From an uncultured Armatimonadota bacterium (lineage in GTDB: Bacteria; Armatimonadota; Fimbriimonadia; Fimbriimonadales; Fimbriimonadaceae): a stretch of 64,000 nucleotides of DNA. Below, one piece after another: positions 1 through 9,018 of the stretch. The position numbers and the translations under genes are program-made. The stretch lies in NCBI GenBank assembly GCA_903899015.1, contig CAIUHP010000028.1, forward strand, positions 1 to 64,000. Reading direction: 5' to 3'. Position 1 is the stretch's first letter, and every line of letters begins with the position of its first letter. A model generated the notes under the pieces. That model searched no databases, was not told the DNA's origin, and saw nothing but the letters and a program-made list of their open reading frames with translations.

Positions 1-221
1 ACCCCAGCTCGGGTCGCATATGCATGGTTACTAACAATCGGCGCAGCGAAACCAAATTCTTCGTCTGCACCAAAATCATTCTGGTCCCTGCAACCCACCG
101 CACGCGGCATCCCGACCCCGTAGTGGGTCGCGGCATTTAGCCCCGCGTCGCGCAGCGCCGTGGGGTTCAGCGGTGCCACGCATCCGACCCCGGAGGTGGT
201 CGAGGACTGGTGCCTCCCGAT
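1..221 (-). repeat. REP-like repeats downstream of RAYT, inverted orientation
   Basis: Read on the minus strand, this stretch carries the same elements as 725-1146: a tetrad like ACCACCTCCGGGGTCGG, a palindrome CCCCACGGCGC/GCGACGCGGGG, the string GGGGCTAAATGCCGCGACC, and a junction CGCCGATTGTTAGTAA near 25-40. The copies lie in opposite orientation to those on the other side of the transposase remnant. The element continues past the left window edge, so its full length is not visible. No gene is supported here. Confidence 0.75.
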
Positions 222-671
222 TCAGCCCCATAGGTATTTATCGTCAAATGGAATTCCGGCTTCAATCAGGAGCGCACGATATTCGTCGTCGAGGCTCACT
301 TTCTTATGGTGCTCTTCTTGATTCCCGACGTATTGGACCAATCGAGGTAGGTCGTCCTTCCCAAACGAGAAGGCTCCATATCCGTCTTGCCATCCGAATT
401 TCATATGTCCATTGTCTTTCATCCAACGGATGGATGCTTTCTTCAATTCCTGTACTGTGTGGGCGATAGCGATGGTTCTGCCCTGGTTCGCAACGATATG
501 AACATGGTCGGCAACCCCACCTACAATGAAAGTCGGTCAACCCAGATCTTTACAGATACCGCCCAGGTAGGAATGCATATCCATCCTTGTTTTCGCGTCC
601 GAAAGGAGAGCCAAGCGGCCCTTTGTGGCGAACACAAGATGCACATAAAGTGCGGAATAGGAGTGAGCCAT
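222..671 (-). pseudogene. REP-associated tyrosine transposase (RAYT, IS200-like TnpA), interrupted by an in-frame TGA
   Basis: The reading frame starts at ATG 671 (MAHSYSALYVHLVFATKGR) and ends at 222. It encodes a Y1 transposase of the REP-associated class: the N-terminal HLVFATKGR strand, the metal-binding HUH motif in VADHVHIVAN, and a C-terminal helix with YVGNQEEHHKK that carries the candidate catalytic tyrosine. An in-frame TGA at 537-539 splits it after KDLG; the frame is unchanged on both sides, so a single substitution explains the break. Length without the stop is about 149 residues, normal for RAYTs. Repeats on both sides are the expected REP substrates. I infer an inactive or sequencing-affected copy; readthrough cannot be excluded but TGA is a normal stop elsewhere in the window. 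Confidence 0.85.
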
Positions 672-724
672 GGTGACGTAATGATACGCAGACTGCTGAG
701 CAGTTTGGGAGTAGAAAGTTGTCT

Positions 725-1146
725 CGCCGATTGTTGGTAATCGCAAGTCCGCGACCACCTCCGGGGTCGGAATCGATGTTCGCCCCAAACCCCACGGCGC
801 TTTGCGACGCGGGGCTAAATGCCGCGACCCGCTCCGGGGTCGGGATGCTGCGTTTGGTGGGTTGTCGGGGACCAGATAGATTTAGGTTAGCGACGCCGAT
901 TGTTGGTAATCGCAAGCCCACGACCACCTCCGGGGTCGGATTCGATGTTCGCCCCATACCCCACGGCGCTTCGCGACGCGGGGCTAAATGCCGCGACCAC
1001 CACCGGGGTCGAGATGCCGCGTTTGGCAGGTTGCACAGGGACCAGATAGATTGCAGAGGCGTACGCCTTCTACCCCGGGTGCACCACGGAGATGACCCGG
1101 GGCTAAGTTCTGCGACCACCACCGGGGTCGGGATGCCGCGTTTTTT
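725..1146 (+). repeat. REP-like tandem repeat array upstream of RAYT
   Basis: Two near-identical units begin with CGCCGATTGTTGGTAATCGC at 725 and 894 (period 169 bases), followed by a third, shortened unit from about 1064 to 1146. Each contains ACCACCTCCGGGGTCGG, the palindrome CCCCACGGCGC...GCGACGCGGGG, GGGCTAAATGCCGCGACC, a second copy of the CCGGGGTCGGGATG core, and GGGACCAGATAGATT. Long open frames across this stretch on both strands are compositional artefacts of the repeats. With the inverted copies at 1-221 this forms a REP array around the transposase remnant. Confidence 0.8.
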
Positions 1147-1155
1147 AAGGCAAAA

Positions 1156-1677
1156 CTAGATCTCTTCCTTTACTTCAATTCCACATCTAGCGGCTAATTC
1201 AAGCGTCAAAAGTTCGTAGGGAACTTCGATGCCGTTTCTGACCCAGCCTACAGGGACCTTGATTCGGCCTGAGACGATATAAGCAAAAGGCTTGATGGTG
1301 ACGACTCCCTTATCTAGAGTCAGCACCGTTCGATCTCCGCGAAGATGGATAGCGAGCACGCGATCGTATGTAACGCTCTTTAAATTGGAACCATTTACGA
1401 TATCGAATTGCTTGTCTTGTAAGACGAATTCGCTCTCTTCGGCTTGCTTGTGGACCATATCGGCATAGGTGCCCTTACCGAAATCAAAGATGGCTCCCGC
1501 GGCTGTCTTCAAGTTTTCGCTAAAGGTCTTTTGATCGATACCTGACTGTTTCATCAGGTTCATCCCCTTGTTCTGGGCACCTTTGCGAATATTCTCCGCT
1601 CCTGTCTCGAGCCACCGAATGGCTTCACCTGGTCTGTATCGAACCAACTCCACGCAAATACGACTCTGGAGAGGCAA
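1156..1677 (-). CDS. Conserved-looking hypothetical protein
   Basis: I do not recognise a named family. The product is about 173 residues from TTG 1677, or about 164 from an in-frame GTG near 1650 (VELVRYRPGEAIRWLETGAE), which may be the better start; no good ribosome-binding site decides it. The N-terminal half is charged and helical, with no signal peptide. The C-terminal part (YDRVLAIHLRGDRTVLTLDKG, then VVTIKPF) has alternating short strands that recall PH-like folds; that is an inference. It lies 80 bases downstream of the sugar ABC permease on the same strand, so could be cotranscribed, but nothing ties it to transport. Confidence 0.6.
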   Translation of the reverse strand: MPLQSRICVELVRYRPGEAIRWLETGAENIRKGAQNKGMNLMKQSGIDQKTFSENLKTAAGAIFDFGKGTYADMVHKQAEESEFVLQDKQFDIVNGSNLKSVTYDRVLAIHLRGDRTVLTLDKGVVTIKPFAYIVSGRIKVPVGWVRNGIEVPYELLTLELAARCGIEVKEEI

Positions 1678-1757
1678 GAAGGGATGCAGACAGGCGTTTC
1701 AAATAATCAAGTTTCTTCGAAATCGGGTGGAATGGCCCACTTTCTTTGCCTCTATGT

Positions 1758-2606
1758 CTATCGCCCACCTAGGCCGCTAAGCGAAATACCTCTTAGGAAA
1801 TAGCGCTGAGCAATAAAGAAAAGAATGACCGTCGGCAAGATGTGAATGACCGACGCGGCCATGACTTGTTCGAAATTCGTGCCAAAGCTGTCTTGGAACA
1901 TCCTTAATCCGATACTCACGGTGTATTTCTCAGGTGAATTTAAGTAGATGAGGGGGCCTTCGAAGTTATCCCACTGTCCTAAGAACGAAAACAGAGCAAC
2001 CGTCGCCAGAACCGGACCCGAAAGGGGCATGAGAACTTGCCACCATATTCGAACATATCCCGCACCATCAATCATCGCTGCTTCATCGAGTTCTTTGGGG
2101 ATGCTAAGGAAGAATTGCCTCATCAAGAAAATGTTGAACGCGCCGCCTCCAAAAAATGCGGGAATGATCAGTGGATAGTAGGTGTCGATCGCATGCAACT
2201 CGCGCCAAATCATGAACACGGGAATTTGAGTGACTTGGCCTGGCAACATCATCGTAGCCAGCATGGTGTAGAACAAGAAATTACGTGCTTTGAATTGGAA
2301 ACGAGAAAATCCGTAGGCCACGATCGAGCCAGACACTACGCTCGCTAGCGTTGTGATGGCGGTGATGAAGACGGTGTTCAGCATGAACCGAGAAAACGGA
2401 AGTGCGGTCCAAGCTTTGTGATAGTTATCCCAAACGACATGTTTGGGAAGGATGCGGCTCGGATCGGTTGCGAATTCTTCGCCCGATTTGAGGGAAGTCG
2501 CAATCGTCCAGACAAATGGAATCGTAAACATGATCGCGCCGATGATGAGGAGCGCATAGACAATTGTTCGGGCGGCAGGGTGACCATGACGGTAGGTTTT
2601 TTTCAT
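1758..2606 (-). CDS. Sugar ABC transporter permease, MalG/UgpE-like
   Basis: Inner-membrane permease subunit of a CUT1-type carbohydrate importer. About 282 residues from ATG 2606 (MKKTYRHGHPAART); the longer open frame upstream overlaps the preceding gene and lacks homology. An N-terminal membrane segment (TIVYALLIIGAIMFTIPFVW) is followed by the EFA...NYHKAW region, five further segments, and the EAA loop (ELDEAAMIDGAGYVRIWWQV) that contacts the ATPase. Start and upstream stop overlap as ATGA, so translation is coupled to the MalF-like partner. No ATP-binding subunit lies here; such importers often share an MsmX/MsmK-type ATPase encoded elsewhere. Confidence 0.93.
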   Translation of the reverse strand: MKKTYRHGHPAARTIVYALLIIGAIMFTIPFVWTIATSLKSGEEFATDPSRILPKHVVWDNYHKAWTALPFSRFMLNTVFITAITTLASVVSGSIVAYGFSRFQFKARNFLFYTMLATMMLPGQVTQIPVFMIWRELHAIDTYYPLIIPAFFGGGAFNIFLMRQFFLSIPKELDEAAMIDGAGYVRIWWQVLMPLSGPVLATVALFSFLGQWDNFEGPLIYLNSPEKYTVSIGLRMFQDSFGTNFEQVMAASVIHILPTVILFFIAQRYFLRGISLSGLGGR

Positions 2607-3520
2607 TTGTCGCCCCCTTCGTAATAGACCCACTTCTTCGACGTCCGAAATTGGATCATGGTGAGAACAAGCAAGATAGCGAAGAGCACCCAAGCCATTG
2701 CGGAAGCTTTGCCCAATTTGAAGTACTCAAATGCGTTCTGGAAAAGATAGAGCGCGTAATACAAACTCGCATGATTCGGTCCGCCCCCCGTCATGACGTA
2801 AGCGGAAGTGAATATCTGGAACGAACCGATAATTCCAAGAATCAAATTGAAGAACATGACCGGCGAGAGCAGCGGCAAAGTAACCGCACGGAAGCACTGC
2901 CAAGCATTAGCTCCGTCAATCCGAGCCGCTTCATAGTAACTGTCCGATATGCCTTGAAGCCCCGCGAGGAAGATGACCATGCGTGCTCCGCCTACGCCCC
3001 ATAACGACATGATCGCGAAAGCCCATGGTGTCGCACGTTCGTCTTGAAGCCATTGGGGGCCGGTGATTCCGACCATTCGCAGCATGGTGTTTAAGACCCC
3101 ATTATCTGCGTTAAACACCCATTGCCAAACAAGTGACGCTGCGACTGCGGGCACCAGCGAAGGCAGATAGAAGCATGTTCGATATATCTTTTGCCCTCTC
3201 ACGTTCTGGTTGAGCAGAAGCGCGATCGCGAGCGAGCAAGTGATTCCCATCGGCACGGAAACGACGGCATAGAAAATGGTGTTTTTGAGGGCCTTCCAGA
3301 AGAGCGGGTCCTCAAAGAACAAGCGCCGGTAATTCTCGACCCCTACGTATTTGATCGAGACGAGGTCATATTTTTGGAACGAGAGCCAGAGCGACGTTAG
3401 CATCGGTGCCGCGGTAAAGCAAAGAAAGCCGATGAGCCAGGGGCAAATGAACAAGAAGCCCCAGAACCCAGGTTCGTGAGTCAGTTTCCTCCGATTGCGG
3501 CGGGGCTGAGTCACCGCCAT
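2603..3520 (-). CDS. Sugar ABC transporter permease, MalF/UgpA-like
   Basis: Second permease subunit of the carbohydrate importer, 305 residues, six predicted membrane segments. The N-terminal segment (FLFICPWLIGFLCFTAAPML) followed by SLWLSFQKYDL and the NYRRLF region are typical of MalF-type permeases. The EAA loop reads YYEAARIDGANAWQCFRAVT. Its ATG at 3518-3520 shares one base with the stop codon of the substrate-binding protein gene (TAATG), and its own stop overlaps the next permease start (ATGA), so the three genes form a tight operon. Substrate specificity cannot be read from the sequence. Confidence 0.94.
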   Translation of the reverse strand: MAVTQPRRNRRKLTHEPGFWGFLFICPWLIGFLCFTAAPMLTSLWLSFQKYDLVSIKYVGVENYRRLFFEDPLFWKALKNTIFYAVVSVPMGITCSLAIALLLNQNVRGQKIYRTCFYLPSLVPAVAASLVWQWVFNADNGVLNTMLRMVGITGPQWLQDERATPWAFAIMSLWGVGGARMVIFLAGLQGISDSYYEAARIDGANAWQCFRAVTLPLLSPVMFFNLILGIIGSFQIFTSAYVMTGGGPNHASLYYALYLFQNAFEYFKLGKASAMAWVLFAILLVLTMIQFRTSKKWVYYEGGDK

Positions 3521-4833
3521 TAGAACCCAGCCTCATCGGCAAGTACTTTGTCGACCTTCACTTTGGCTCGCGATAGAACGACTTTCGCGTCTCGCTCACG
3601 GCCCGCAATTAAGTTGTCAATTTCGGAATTAAATGCGGTGGTCCATTCGCTCCAACGGTCGTTGATAGGTAACGGTCGGCTGTGTTCGACCGCGTCGACA
3701 AAGACCCAGTTATTGAATGGCGGCAAAGTAGATTTCAGGTAATCCGGCGAATAAGCCATTGCCTTACGGGTCGGAAAGCATCTTCGAAGCTTCACATACA
3801 GCTCATTCTCGGTGGTTTCGCTGGTGATAAACCGCTCAAATTTCCATGCTTCGGCGGGATGCTTCGTCTCGGCATACATCACCAACTGATTGCCTTTACA
3901 GAGGGTGGTATTCCCAAACGGACCCTTCGGAACCGGGCAAACATCCCACTCAAATTTATGGATGACCTTTCGAAATCGAGGGGACATTCCCATGAAATCA
4001 AATACCATGCCGAGCTTGCCACTCTCGAAGGTGAAAAGCGAGTTTTCGCCCTGGGCTTGAGTGGGACTACAGTGATCCTTCCACCGAAAATCGGCGATCA
4101 TTTGAAAGGCTTTCACCGCGCCCGGCTGATCAAAAACGGCATGCTTAAAGTCTTTATCGAGCATGTCTCCTCCGTATCCCCAGATGGCGCTGGCTAGGAC
4201 CGGGAAAGTCGCGCTGCTAGAAGGAGCTCCAAAGCCAAATTGTACCGGACGTCCATCGGGGCCCTTTTTGGTCATCTTGATCGCGCATTCCCGAAACTTG
4301 TCCCAAGTCCATTCGCCTCGCTTCGCCATTTCTGCCGGGTCCTTCAGTCCGGCTGCTTTGAACATGGTTTTGTTGTAGTAAATGAGGTCCCCGCCAAACA
4401 AAACGTTAAGCCCGTAAAGCTTGCCTTGATAAAGGCACTCCTCGATCGCTTGCGGAAAGAAATCATCACGGCTAAATGTCTTATCCTTTGCCGCTAGTTC
4501 GGTGAGATCGTAGAAATAGCCTTTCTTGACGAGGCTAGGGAAGTTGTAATGGTCGACGCGCATCACATCGGGGGCGGTGTGAGAGGCCAACATGAGCATC
4601 ATCTTTAACCCGTACTCGGCGGCCGGAACTTTAAAGAACGTCACGTGAATGTTCGGATTCTTGGCGTTGAATTCGTCGCACAGATGCTCTTCGAGAGCCA
4701 TTTGCTCTGGGTTTCCCCACGCCATGTATCGAATCGGGATCTTGCCGGCATTCGGGTCCGTCGCACACCCCACCCCAACAAAAACGGTCGTCAACGCTAA
4801 CCATGGGCAAATATTGCGTAAACCGTTTGACAT
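3520..4833 (-). CDS. Sugar ABC transporter substrate-binding lipoprotein
   Basis: Extracytoplasmic solute-binding protein of the family 1 (MalE/UgpB-like) type, 437 residues from ATG 4833. A lipoprotein signal is clear: positively charged start, hydrophobic stretch, and lipobox VGVGC with Cys at residue 23. The mature part has IRYMAWGNPEQ, a DEFNAKNPNIHVTF strand, MRVDHYNFPSLVKKGYFYDLTE and YYNKTMFKAAGL, all usual for these binding proteins. A GTG eight codons upstream (4857) is an alternative start. First gene of the importer operon with the two permeases. The bound sugar is unknown. Confidence 0.92.
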   Translation of the reverse strand: MSNGLRNICPWLALTTVFVGVGCATDPNAGKIPIRYMAWGNPEQMALEEHLCDEFNAKNPNIHVTFFKVPAAEYGLKMMLMLASHTAPDVMRVDHYNFPSLVKKGYFYDLTELAAKDKTFSRDDFFPQAIEECLYQGKLYGLNVLFGGDLIYYNKTMFKAAGLKDPAEMAKRGEWTWDKFRECAIKMTKKGPDGRPVQFGFGAPSSSATFPVLASAIWGYGGDMLDKDFKHAVFDQPGAVKAFQMIADFRWKDHCSPTQAQGENSLFTFESGKLGMVFDFMGMSPRFRKVIHKFEWDVCPVPKGPFGNTTLCKGNQLVMYAETKHPAEAWKFERFITSETTENELYVKLRRCFPTRKAMAYSPDYLKSTLPPFNNWVFVDAVEHSRPLPINDRWSEWTTAFNSEIDNLIAGRERDAKVVLSRAKVKVDKVLADEAGF

Positions 4834-5177
4834 CGTAATGAACAAAAACCTTAGCACCCCATTCTAAAGCAAAGCTTTAACCACCGGGGCAGAATTCGTT
4901 TAAGTCGTGGAGTTTTGGGTACGGGATACGGAACTAATATCGATGGCCTCTTTCTTCAGAATTCCAACGAACCCTGTAGCCGCAGGCGGTTCTTGCCTGC
5001 ACGTACCCATTTGTAGGTGGCTCCAATTTGGAATTCAGAACACATCGGCAACCGTCTACCGGATTTCCTACGTCTCAAATTTCCAACGGAGGCACGGACC
5101 ACCTCCGCCTACTGGGGCTCTGGCGGTCGGGCACAGGAGTCCATCGATATGGCTCCGTATTCCGTGCTCAAACACGC
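4834..5177. other. Intergenic stretch with small inverted repeats
   Basis: About 340 bases between the HAD hydrolase end and the sugar-binding protein start hold no supportable gene; the short open frames are not protein-like. Two small hairpins are visible: GCAGGC ggttctt GCCTGC near 4983-5001 and GGAGG...CCTCC near 5089-5107. The importer promoter should lie at the high-coordinate side of its start but no convincing -35/-10 pair stood out. No tRNA-like cloverleaf was found. Confidence 0.4.
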
Positions 5178-5948
5178 TCACAAACCGAGCAGAGGAAGCA
5201 ATTCCATGAGGGAGTGAATCGTTGCGTCTGGCTCAGGGGCGCCTTCGGGAAGACCTTCGGGAACGAGAGTTTCGCCGTTTGCACTGGGAGGTACATCTGA
5301 GTCTCGTCGAATCCAGACCGCATGCCAGCCAAACTCAAGGGCCGCTCGTATATCGTGGCCGTAGCTGTTGCCAACCATTAAAATCTCGTTAGGCATGCAT
5401 TGGACGGCTGCAGCGGCTCGGTCGAAGACCAGTTTCATCGGTTTGCCCAAGCCCATTTCGCCTTCGATAAAGATGTTTTGGAAATAACCTGCGATTCCCA
5501 GGGTCGCTACTTCTTGTCTTTGAACGTCGGCAGGGCCATTGGTAATCAAACCGAGCGGAAACTTGTCCTTGAGAATGTCTAAGACTTGAATGGCATCCGG
5601 GAACAGCGTGAGGGCTCGATCGCGCTCTTCCATATAGGCCTGGCTGAGAAGGGATGCAAGATCGGTGTCTTCGATGCCGAGTCGCTTCAGAGTCAAGCGC
5701 ATCTGTTCGGTGCGAGTCGGCTCACCGGTTTTGAGATAGGTCTCATACCATCCGGTGTGCTTCAAGGTCGGAGCAAACTCTCGAAAAGAAGCGGCCCAGT
5801 GACGGATCATGTCGTCGCTGGAATAGCCTTCCGGTCCGTGCTTCTCGAACGTGGCCCTTAGGCCATATTTGGAAGCATCCCAGTAACCACATAGCGTGTC
5901 ATCGAGATCGAAATAAATCGCACGGACGGTTCCCAGATCAACTACCAA
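5178..5948 (-). CDS. HAD superfamily hydrolase (subfamily IA, YjjG/phosphoglycolate phosphatase-like)
   Basis: Predicted cytosolic phosphatase of 256 residues. Motif I is IYFDLDDTL with nucleophile Asp14 and acid/base Asp16; a helical cap follows (residues about 25-115); motif II is LITNGP, motif III Lys lies in GLGKP, motif IV is VGNSYGHDI. The substrate is unclear; YjjG-type nucleotide phosphatases and small sugar-phosphate phosphatases look alike. Start is TTG at 5948, overlapping the trpS stop by seven bases, and no better in-frame start exists before motif I. It closes the lysA-M50-trpS operon. Confidence 0.87.
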   Translation of the reverse strand: MVVDLGTVRAIYFDLDDTLCGYWDASKYGLRATFEKHGPEGYSSDDMIRHWAASFREFAPTLKHTGWYETYLKTGEPTRTEQMRLTLKRLGIEDTDLASLLSQAYMEERDRALTLFPDAIQVLDILKDKFPLGLITNGPADVQRQEVATLGIAGYFQNIFIEGEMGLGKPMKLVFDRAAAAVQCMPNEILMVGNSYGHDIRAALEFGWHAVWIRRDSDVPPSANGETLVPEGLPEGAPEPDATIHSLMELLPLLGL

Positions 5949-6931
5949 AGGTGCATGGCCTCGCGAACATCTTGCATCGTTTGCTGGGCGACCGCTCGGG
6001 CTCGCTCGGCTCCGTCTCGAAGAATGTCTTCAATCGTCGTGTCATCGATCGCCGCTCGTCTCTCTCGCATAGGTCTCAGGAACTCGTTGACGGCTTCGAT
6101 GCACTCATTCTTGCTCTGCATGCATCCTCGTAGACCCTCACGGTCCTCATTCCACTGGGTTTCCCACTGCGGAGAGTAGACCTTGAGGTACTGGCAAACT
6201 GCGCAACCTTCGGGGATGCCGGGATCGGTCTTCTTAATCTTGCTAGGAGTGGTGAACGCACTCTTAATTTTCTTCGCTGTCTCGTCCGGCGACTCGTTGA
6301 TGTAAATGCAGTTGTCGTACGACTTAGACATCTTTCTCATATCGAGTCCTGGAAGGACAGGTATGTCACCAATGATGTTGACAAACTCTGGGAACACATT
6401 TCCGTAGAGGTGGTTAAATCGACGTCCAATCTCTCTTGAGACCTCAAGATGAGGAGCTTGGTCTTTGCCAACCGGCACTCCATAAGGACGATACATCAAG
6501 ATGTCAGCCGCCTGAAGCACGGGATATCCGAGTAATCCGTAGGGAACTCGCTCGGCCCCTCCAATGTCCTGTTGCTTCTCCTTAAAAGTTGGAACTCGTT
6601 CTAACCAGCCGAGAGGCGTAGCCATCGACAGGAGAAGGTGAAGCTCCGCATGCTCTTTAACATGAGATTGAACAAAAATGGGTGACTTTGCCGGGTCGAT
6701 GCCGCCCGCGATGAAGTCTTTTGCGACTTCGCGGGAGTTACGACTGATTTCACTGGTGTCCCCAAACTGAGTGGTGAGGGCATGCCAGTCAGCGACCATG
6801 CAGTACATGTTGTACTGGTCTTGCAGAGCGACCCAATTTCGAAGTGCGCCCTCATAGTTGCCAATGTGGAGCTTCGGGCCCGTCGACCGCATGCCGCTGA
6901 GAATCCGTTTCTTGTCTGGTGTGCCGTTCAT
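5942..6931 (-). CDS. trpS: Tryptophan--tRNA ligase
   Basis: Charges tRNA-Trp with tryptophan using ATP in the cytosol. 329 residues, normal for bacterial TrpRS. The class I HIGH motif appears as HIGN in GPKLHIGNYEGALRNW, and the KMSKS loop is intact (DMRKMSKSYDN). ADWHALTT and the QAADILMYRP segment are characteristic of this synthetase and of TyrRS/TrpRS relatives. Thirteen bases separate its start from the upstream M50 peptidase stop, so it is probably transcribed from the lysA promoter. Confidence 0.97.
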   Translation of the reverse strand: MNGTPDKKRILSGMRSTGPKLHIGNYEGALRNWVALQDQYNMYCMVADWHALTTQFGDTSEISRNSREVAKDFIAGGIDPAKSPIFVQSHVKEHAELHLLLSMATPLGWLERVPTFKEKQQDIGGAERVPYGLLGYPVLQAADILMYRPYGVPVGKDQAPHLEVSREIGRRFNHLYGNVFPEFVNIIGDIPVLPGLDMRKMSKSYDNCIYINESPDETAKKIKSAFTTPSKIKKTDPGIPEGCAVCQYLKVYSPQWETQWNEDREGLRGCMQSKNECIEAVNEFLRPMRERRAAIDDTTIEDILRDGAERARAVAQQTMQDVREAMHLW

Positions 6932-6944
6932 GTGAGTTTGCTTG

Positions 6945-7634
6945 TTAATTGAAGAGCTGTTGGAAAACGTCTGGATAAGTCGAACCTACGAAGAGGTGAA
7001 AAAGCCAGGAAACTGGTCCCGATACCAGGGAGACATGGGTTGCCTGCAACAGGATCACGACCACAAAAAGCCCAGGCATTCCAATTTGTCGATTGAACTT
7101 GAACCAGTAATAGCGCGGTTTTTCTGGCAAAAGCAAGCCAACCAACCAGTGTCCATCAAGCGGGCCAAAAGGAATGAGATTAAAGCATGCCAAAGCCAAA
7201 TTGATCAGGACGCCGCCGAATAGCCAGTAACCCAAGAAGAGGCGAACATTCTCATCAGTAATGTAAGGAAACCACTGCCCCTTTAAAGCAATTCGCAAAA
7301 CGAAAGCGTAGATTGCGGCTTGGCAAACATTTGAAATCGGACCCGCTGCTACCGAGACGAACCAGTCAACACGCGGATTGCGCATTTTATCGGGATTGAC
7401 CGGTGATGGCTTGCCCCAGCCGATACCCATTCCAACTAGGCTGGTCAAGATCATCATCATGACACCCGTGATCTCAAAGTGTTTGGTTAGATTGAGCGTC
7501 ACACGACCGTAGTAAGCGGGCGTCGGGTCTCCCGCCATGTCGGCAAACTTACAGTGGGCATACTCATGGACGCCGACTCCCAAAAAGAGAATCAGAGCGG
7601 TTGCCAACATGAAGGGAAATGGTTGACTGCCCAT
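6945..7634 (-). CDS. Site-2 protease-like zinc metallopeptidase, M50 family (short type)
   Basis: Integral membrane peptidase of 229 residues. The zinc motif HEYAH lies at residues 23-27 within the first membrane segment, and the third ligand motif NLIPFGPLDG is in the later half, as in short M50B enzymes annotated as YwhC/Rv1735-like. No PDZ domain is present, unlike the RseP-type gene at 10144. The substrate is unknown. It starts two bases after the lysA stop and is followed 13 bases later by trpS, a common arrangement for this type of protease gene next to housekeeping genes. Confidence 0.9.
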   Translation of the reverse strand: MGSQPFPFMLATALILFLGVGVHEYAHCKFADMAGDPTPAYYGRVTLNLTKHFEITGVMMMILTSLVGMGIGWGKPSPVNPDKMRNPRVDWFVSVAAGPISNVCQAAIYAFVLRIALKGQWFPYITDENVRLFLGYWLFGGVLINLALACFNLIPFGPLDGHWLVGLLLPEKPRYYWFKFNRQIGMPGLFVVVILLQATHVSLVSGPVSWLFHLFVGSTYPDVFQQLFN

Positions 7635-7636
7635 AT

Positions 7637-8956
7637 TTAGCTAAGGTCGGTGGGCAAGATGTCTCTCGCGAGCATCTCTTCCCAGGAATCTCTCCTTTGA
7701 ATGATCGTGTGCGTGCCGTCTTCTCGAATCAAAGCCATTGCGGGGCGTTGATATCGGTTGTAGTTTGAAGCCATCGCCGAATTGTAGGCACCGGTGCATA
7801 AAACTTGAATCAGGTCTCCAACTTTTAGGTCCGCTGGCAATTCAATGTCTTCAAATAGTTTGTCGGTTTCGCAGTGCTTGCCCGATACAGTAACCGTCTT
7901 CGATTCAACTTCTCCTACAACAGCGGGGGCGACACGCTCGACGGTGTATTTGGATCCGTAAAGGGCTGGACGGGGGTTATCGCTCAATCCACCGTCAACC
8001 GCAACGTAAGTTCGACTTCCAACGGCTTTTGAAGGCACTGTTTTTAATACGCCCACTCGATAAACGGTGACTCCGCTCTCACCGATCAAGGATCGGCCCG
8101 GCTCTTGACCTAAAACCGGCTCGATTCCGGAACCTTCCAGACTCGACATGACCGCTTCGACGATCAACCGGCAGTAATCGGACATCGCCATGGGCTGATC
8201 TTTGCTTGTGTAAGAAACGCCAAGTCCTCCACCGACGTTAAGGTACTCGGCGGAATAAGCGTGCTTTTCCTTCATGTCGATCGCAAATCGTGCGATCAAT
8301 TCGCCACCTGATCGCTGAGCTTCTGGATCGAGAAGCTGCGAGCCTACGTGGCAATGAAATCCGTAGAGGTGGAGGCCGAGTTGAAGCGACCGAATAGTAG
8401 CCTTTTCGGCGGAACCGTCTGCGATATTGAACCCAAACTTGGTGTCCGCTTGACCGGTCGAAATCTTCGCATGAGTCGCAGGGTCAACGCCGGGGGCCAG
8501 TCGAAGAACGATCTTGGTTGACTTGCGAAGGTCGCCTACGAGCAACTCATCAAGAATTTCAAGTTCCTCGAAGCAGTCGGCGACGATATGGCCGATTCCG
8601 TTGTCCAAGGCGAATTTGATCTCATCACGGTGCTTGTTATTACCGTGAAGGTGGCACTTGGCGCCCGGAACGCCAGCAGCCAAGGCAACTCGAAACTCAC
8701 CCTCGCTGGCCACATCGATCGTGCAACCTTCCTGATAGGCGATCTTGACCAATGCCATGGTGGAATTGGCCTTCGTTGCAAAGCTGATCTCAGAACGAGC
8801 GTAAGCGTTTCGAAAAGCGGTCAGATAAGTTCGAATACGATCTCGGAAGTGTTTCTCATCAACAACGTACAAAGGAGTGCCGTAAGCGGTAGCCAACTCA
8901 ATGGCCGCGGACTCGCTCAGGCGAAATCGGGTGTCCGGGACTGGTGAGGAAATCAT
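7637..8956 (-). CDS. lysA: Diaminopimelate decarboxylase
   Basis: PLP enzyme that converts meso-diaminopimelate to L-lysine, last step of lysine synthesis. 439 residues, full length. The PLP lysine is Lys62 in SFATKANST; the HVGSQ motif (FHCHVGSQLLD) and the glycine-rich phosphate-binding loop (LNVGGGLGVSY) are intact; EPGRSLIGESG and the C-terminal CTGAYNSAMASNYN complete the alanine-racemase-like fold III set. It is the first gene of the minus-strand operon and is divergent from dxr with about 60 bases between starts. dapA of the same pathway is at 42883. Confidence 0.96.
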   Translation of the reverse strand: MISSPVPDTRFRLSESAAIELATAYGTPLYVVDEKHFRDRIRTYLTAFRNAYARSEISFATKANSTMALVKIAYQEGCTIDVASEGEFRVALAAGVPGAKCHLHGNNKHRDEIKFALDNGIGHIVADCFEELEILDELLVGDLRKSTKIVLRLAPGVDPATHAKISTGQADTKFGFNIADGSAEKATIRSLQLGLHLYGFHCHVGSQLLDPEAQRSGGELIARFAIDMKEKHAYSAEYLNVGGGLGVSYTSKDQPMAMSDYCRLIVEAVMSSLEGSGIEPVLGQEPGRSLIGESGVTVYRVGVLKTVPSKAVGSRTYVAVDGGLSDNPRPALYGSKYTVERVAPAVVGEVESKTVTVSGKHCETDKLFEDIELPADLKVGDLIQVLCTGAYNSAMASNYNRYQRPAMALIREDGTHTIIQRRDSWEEMLARDILPTDLS

Positions 8957-9018
8957 GCAAGCGATTATGGCATGGGGCCGGATACCTCATGACGAACCTT
9001 GCGCTAAACTCATCACCT

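Noticed and set aside
550-1159. Long open frames on both strands (550-1122 minus, 719-1159 plus)
   Set aside because: They lie in GC-rich REP-like repeats, have repeated low-complexity Arg/Pro/Gly translations, and overlap the transposase remnant.
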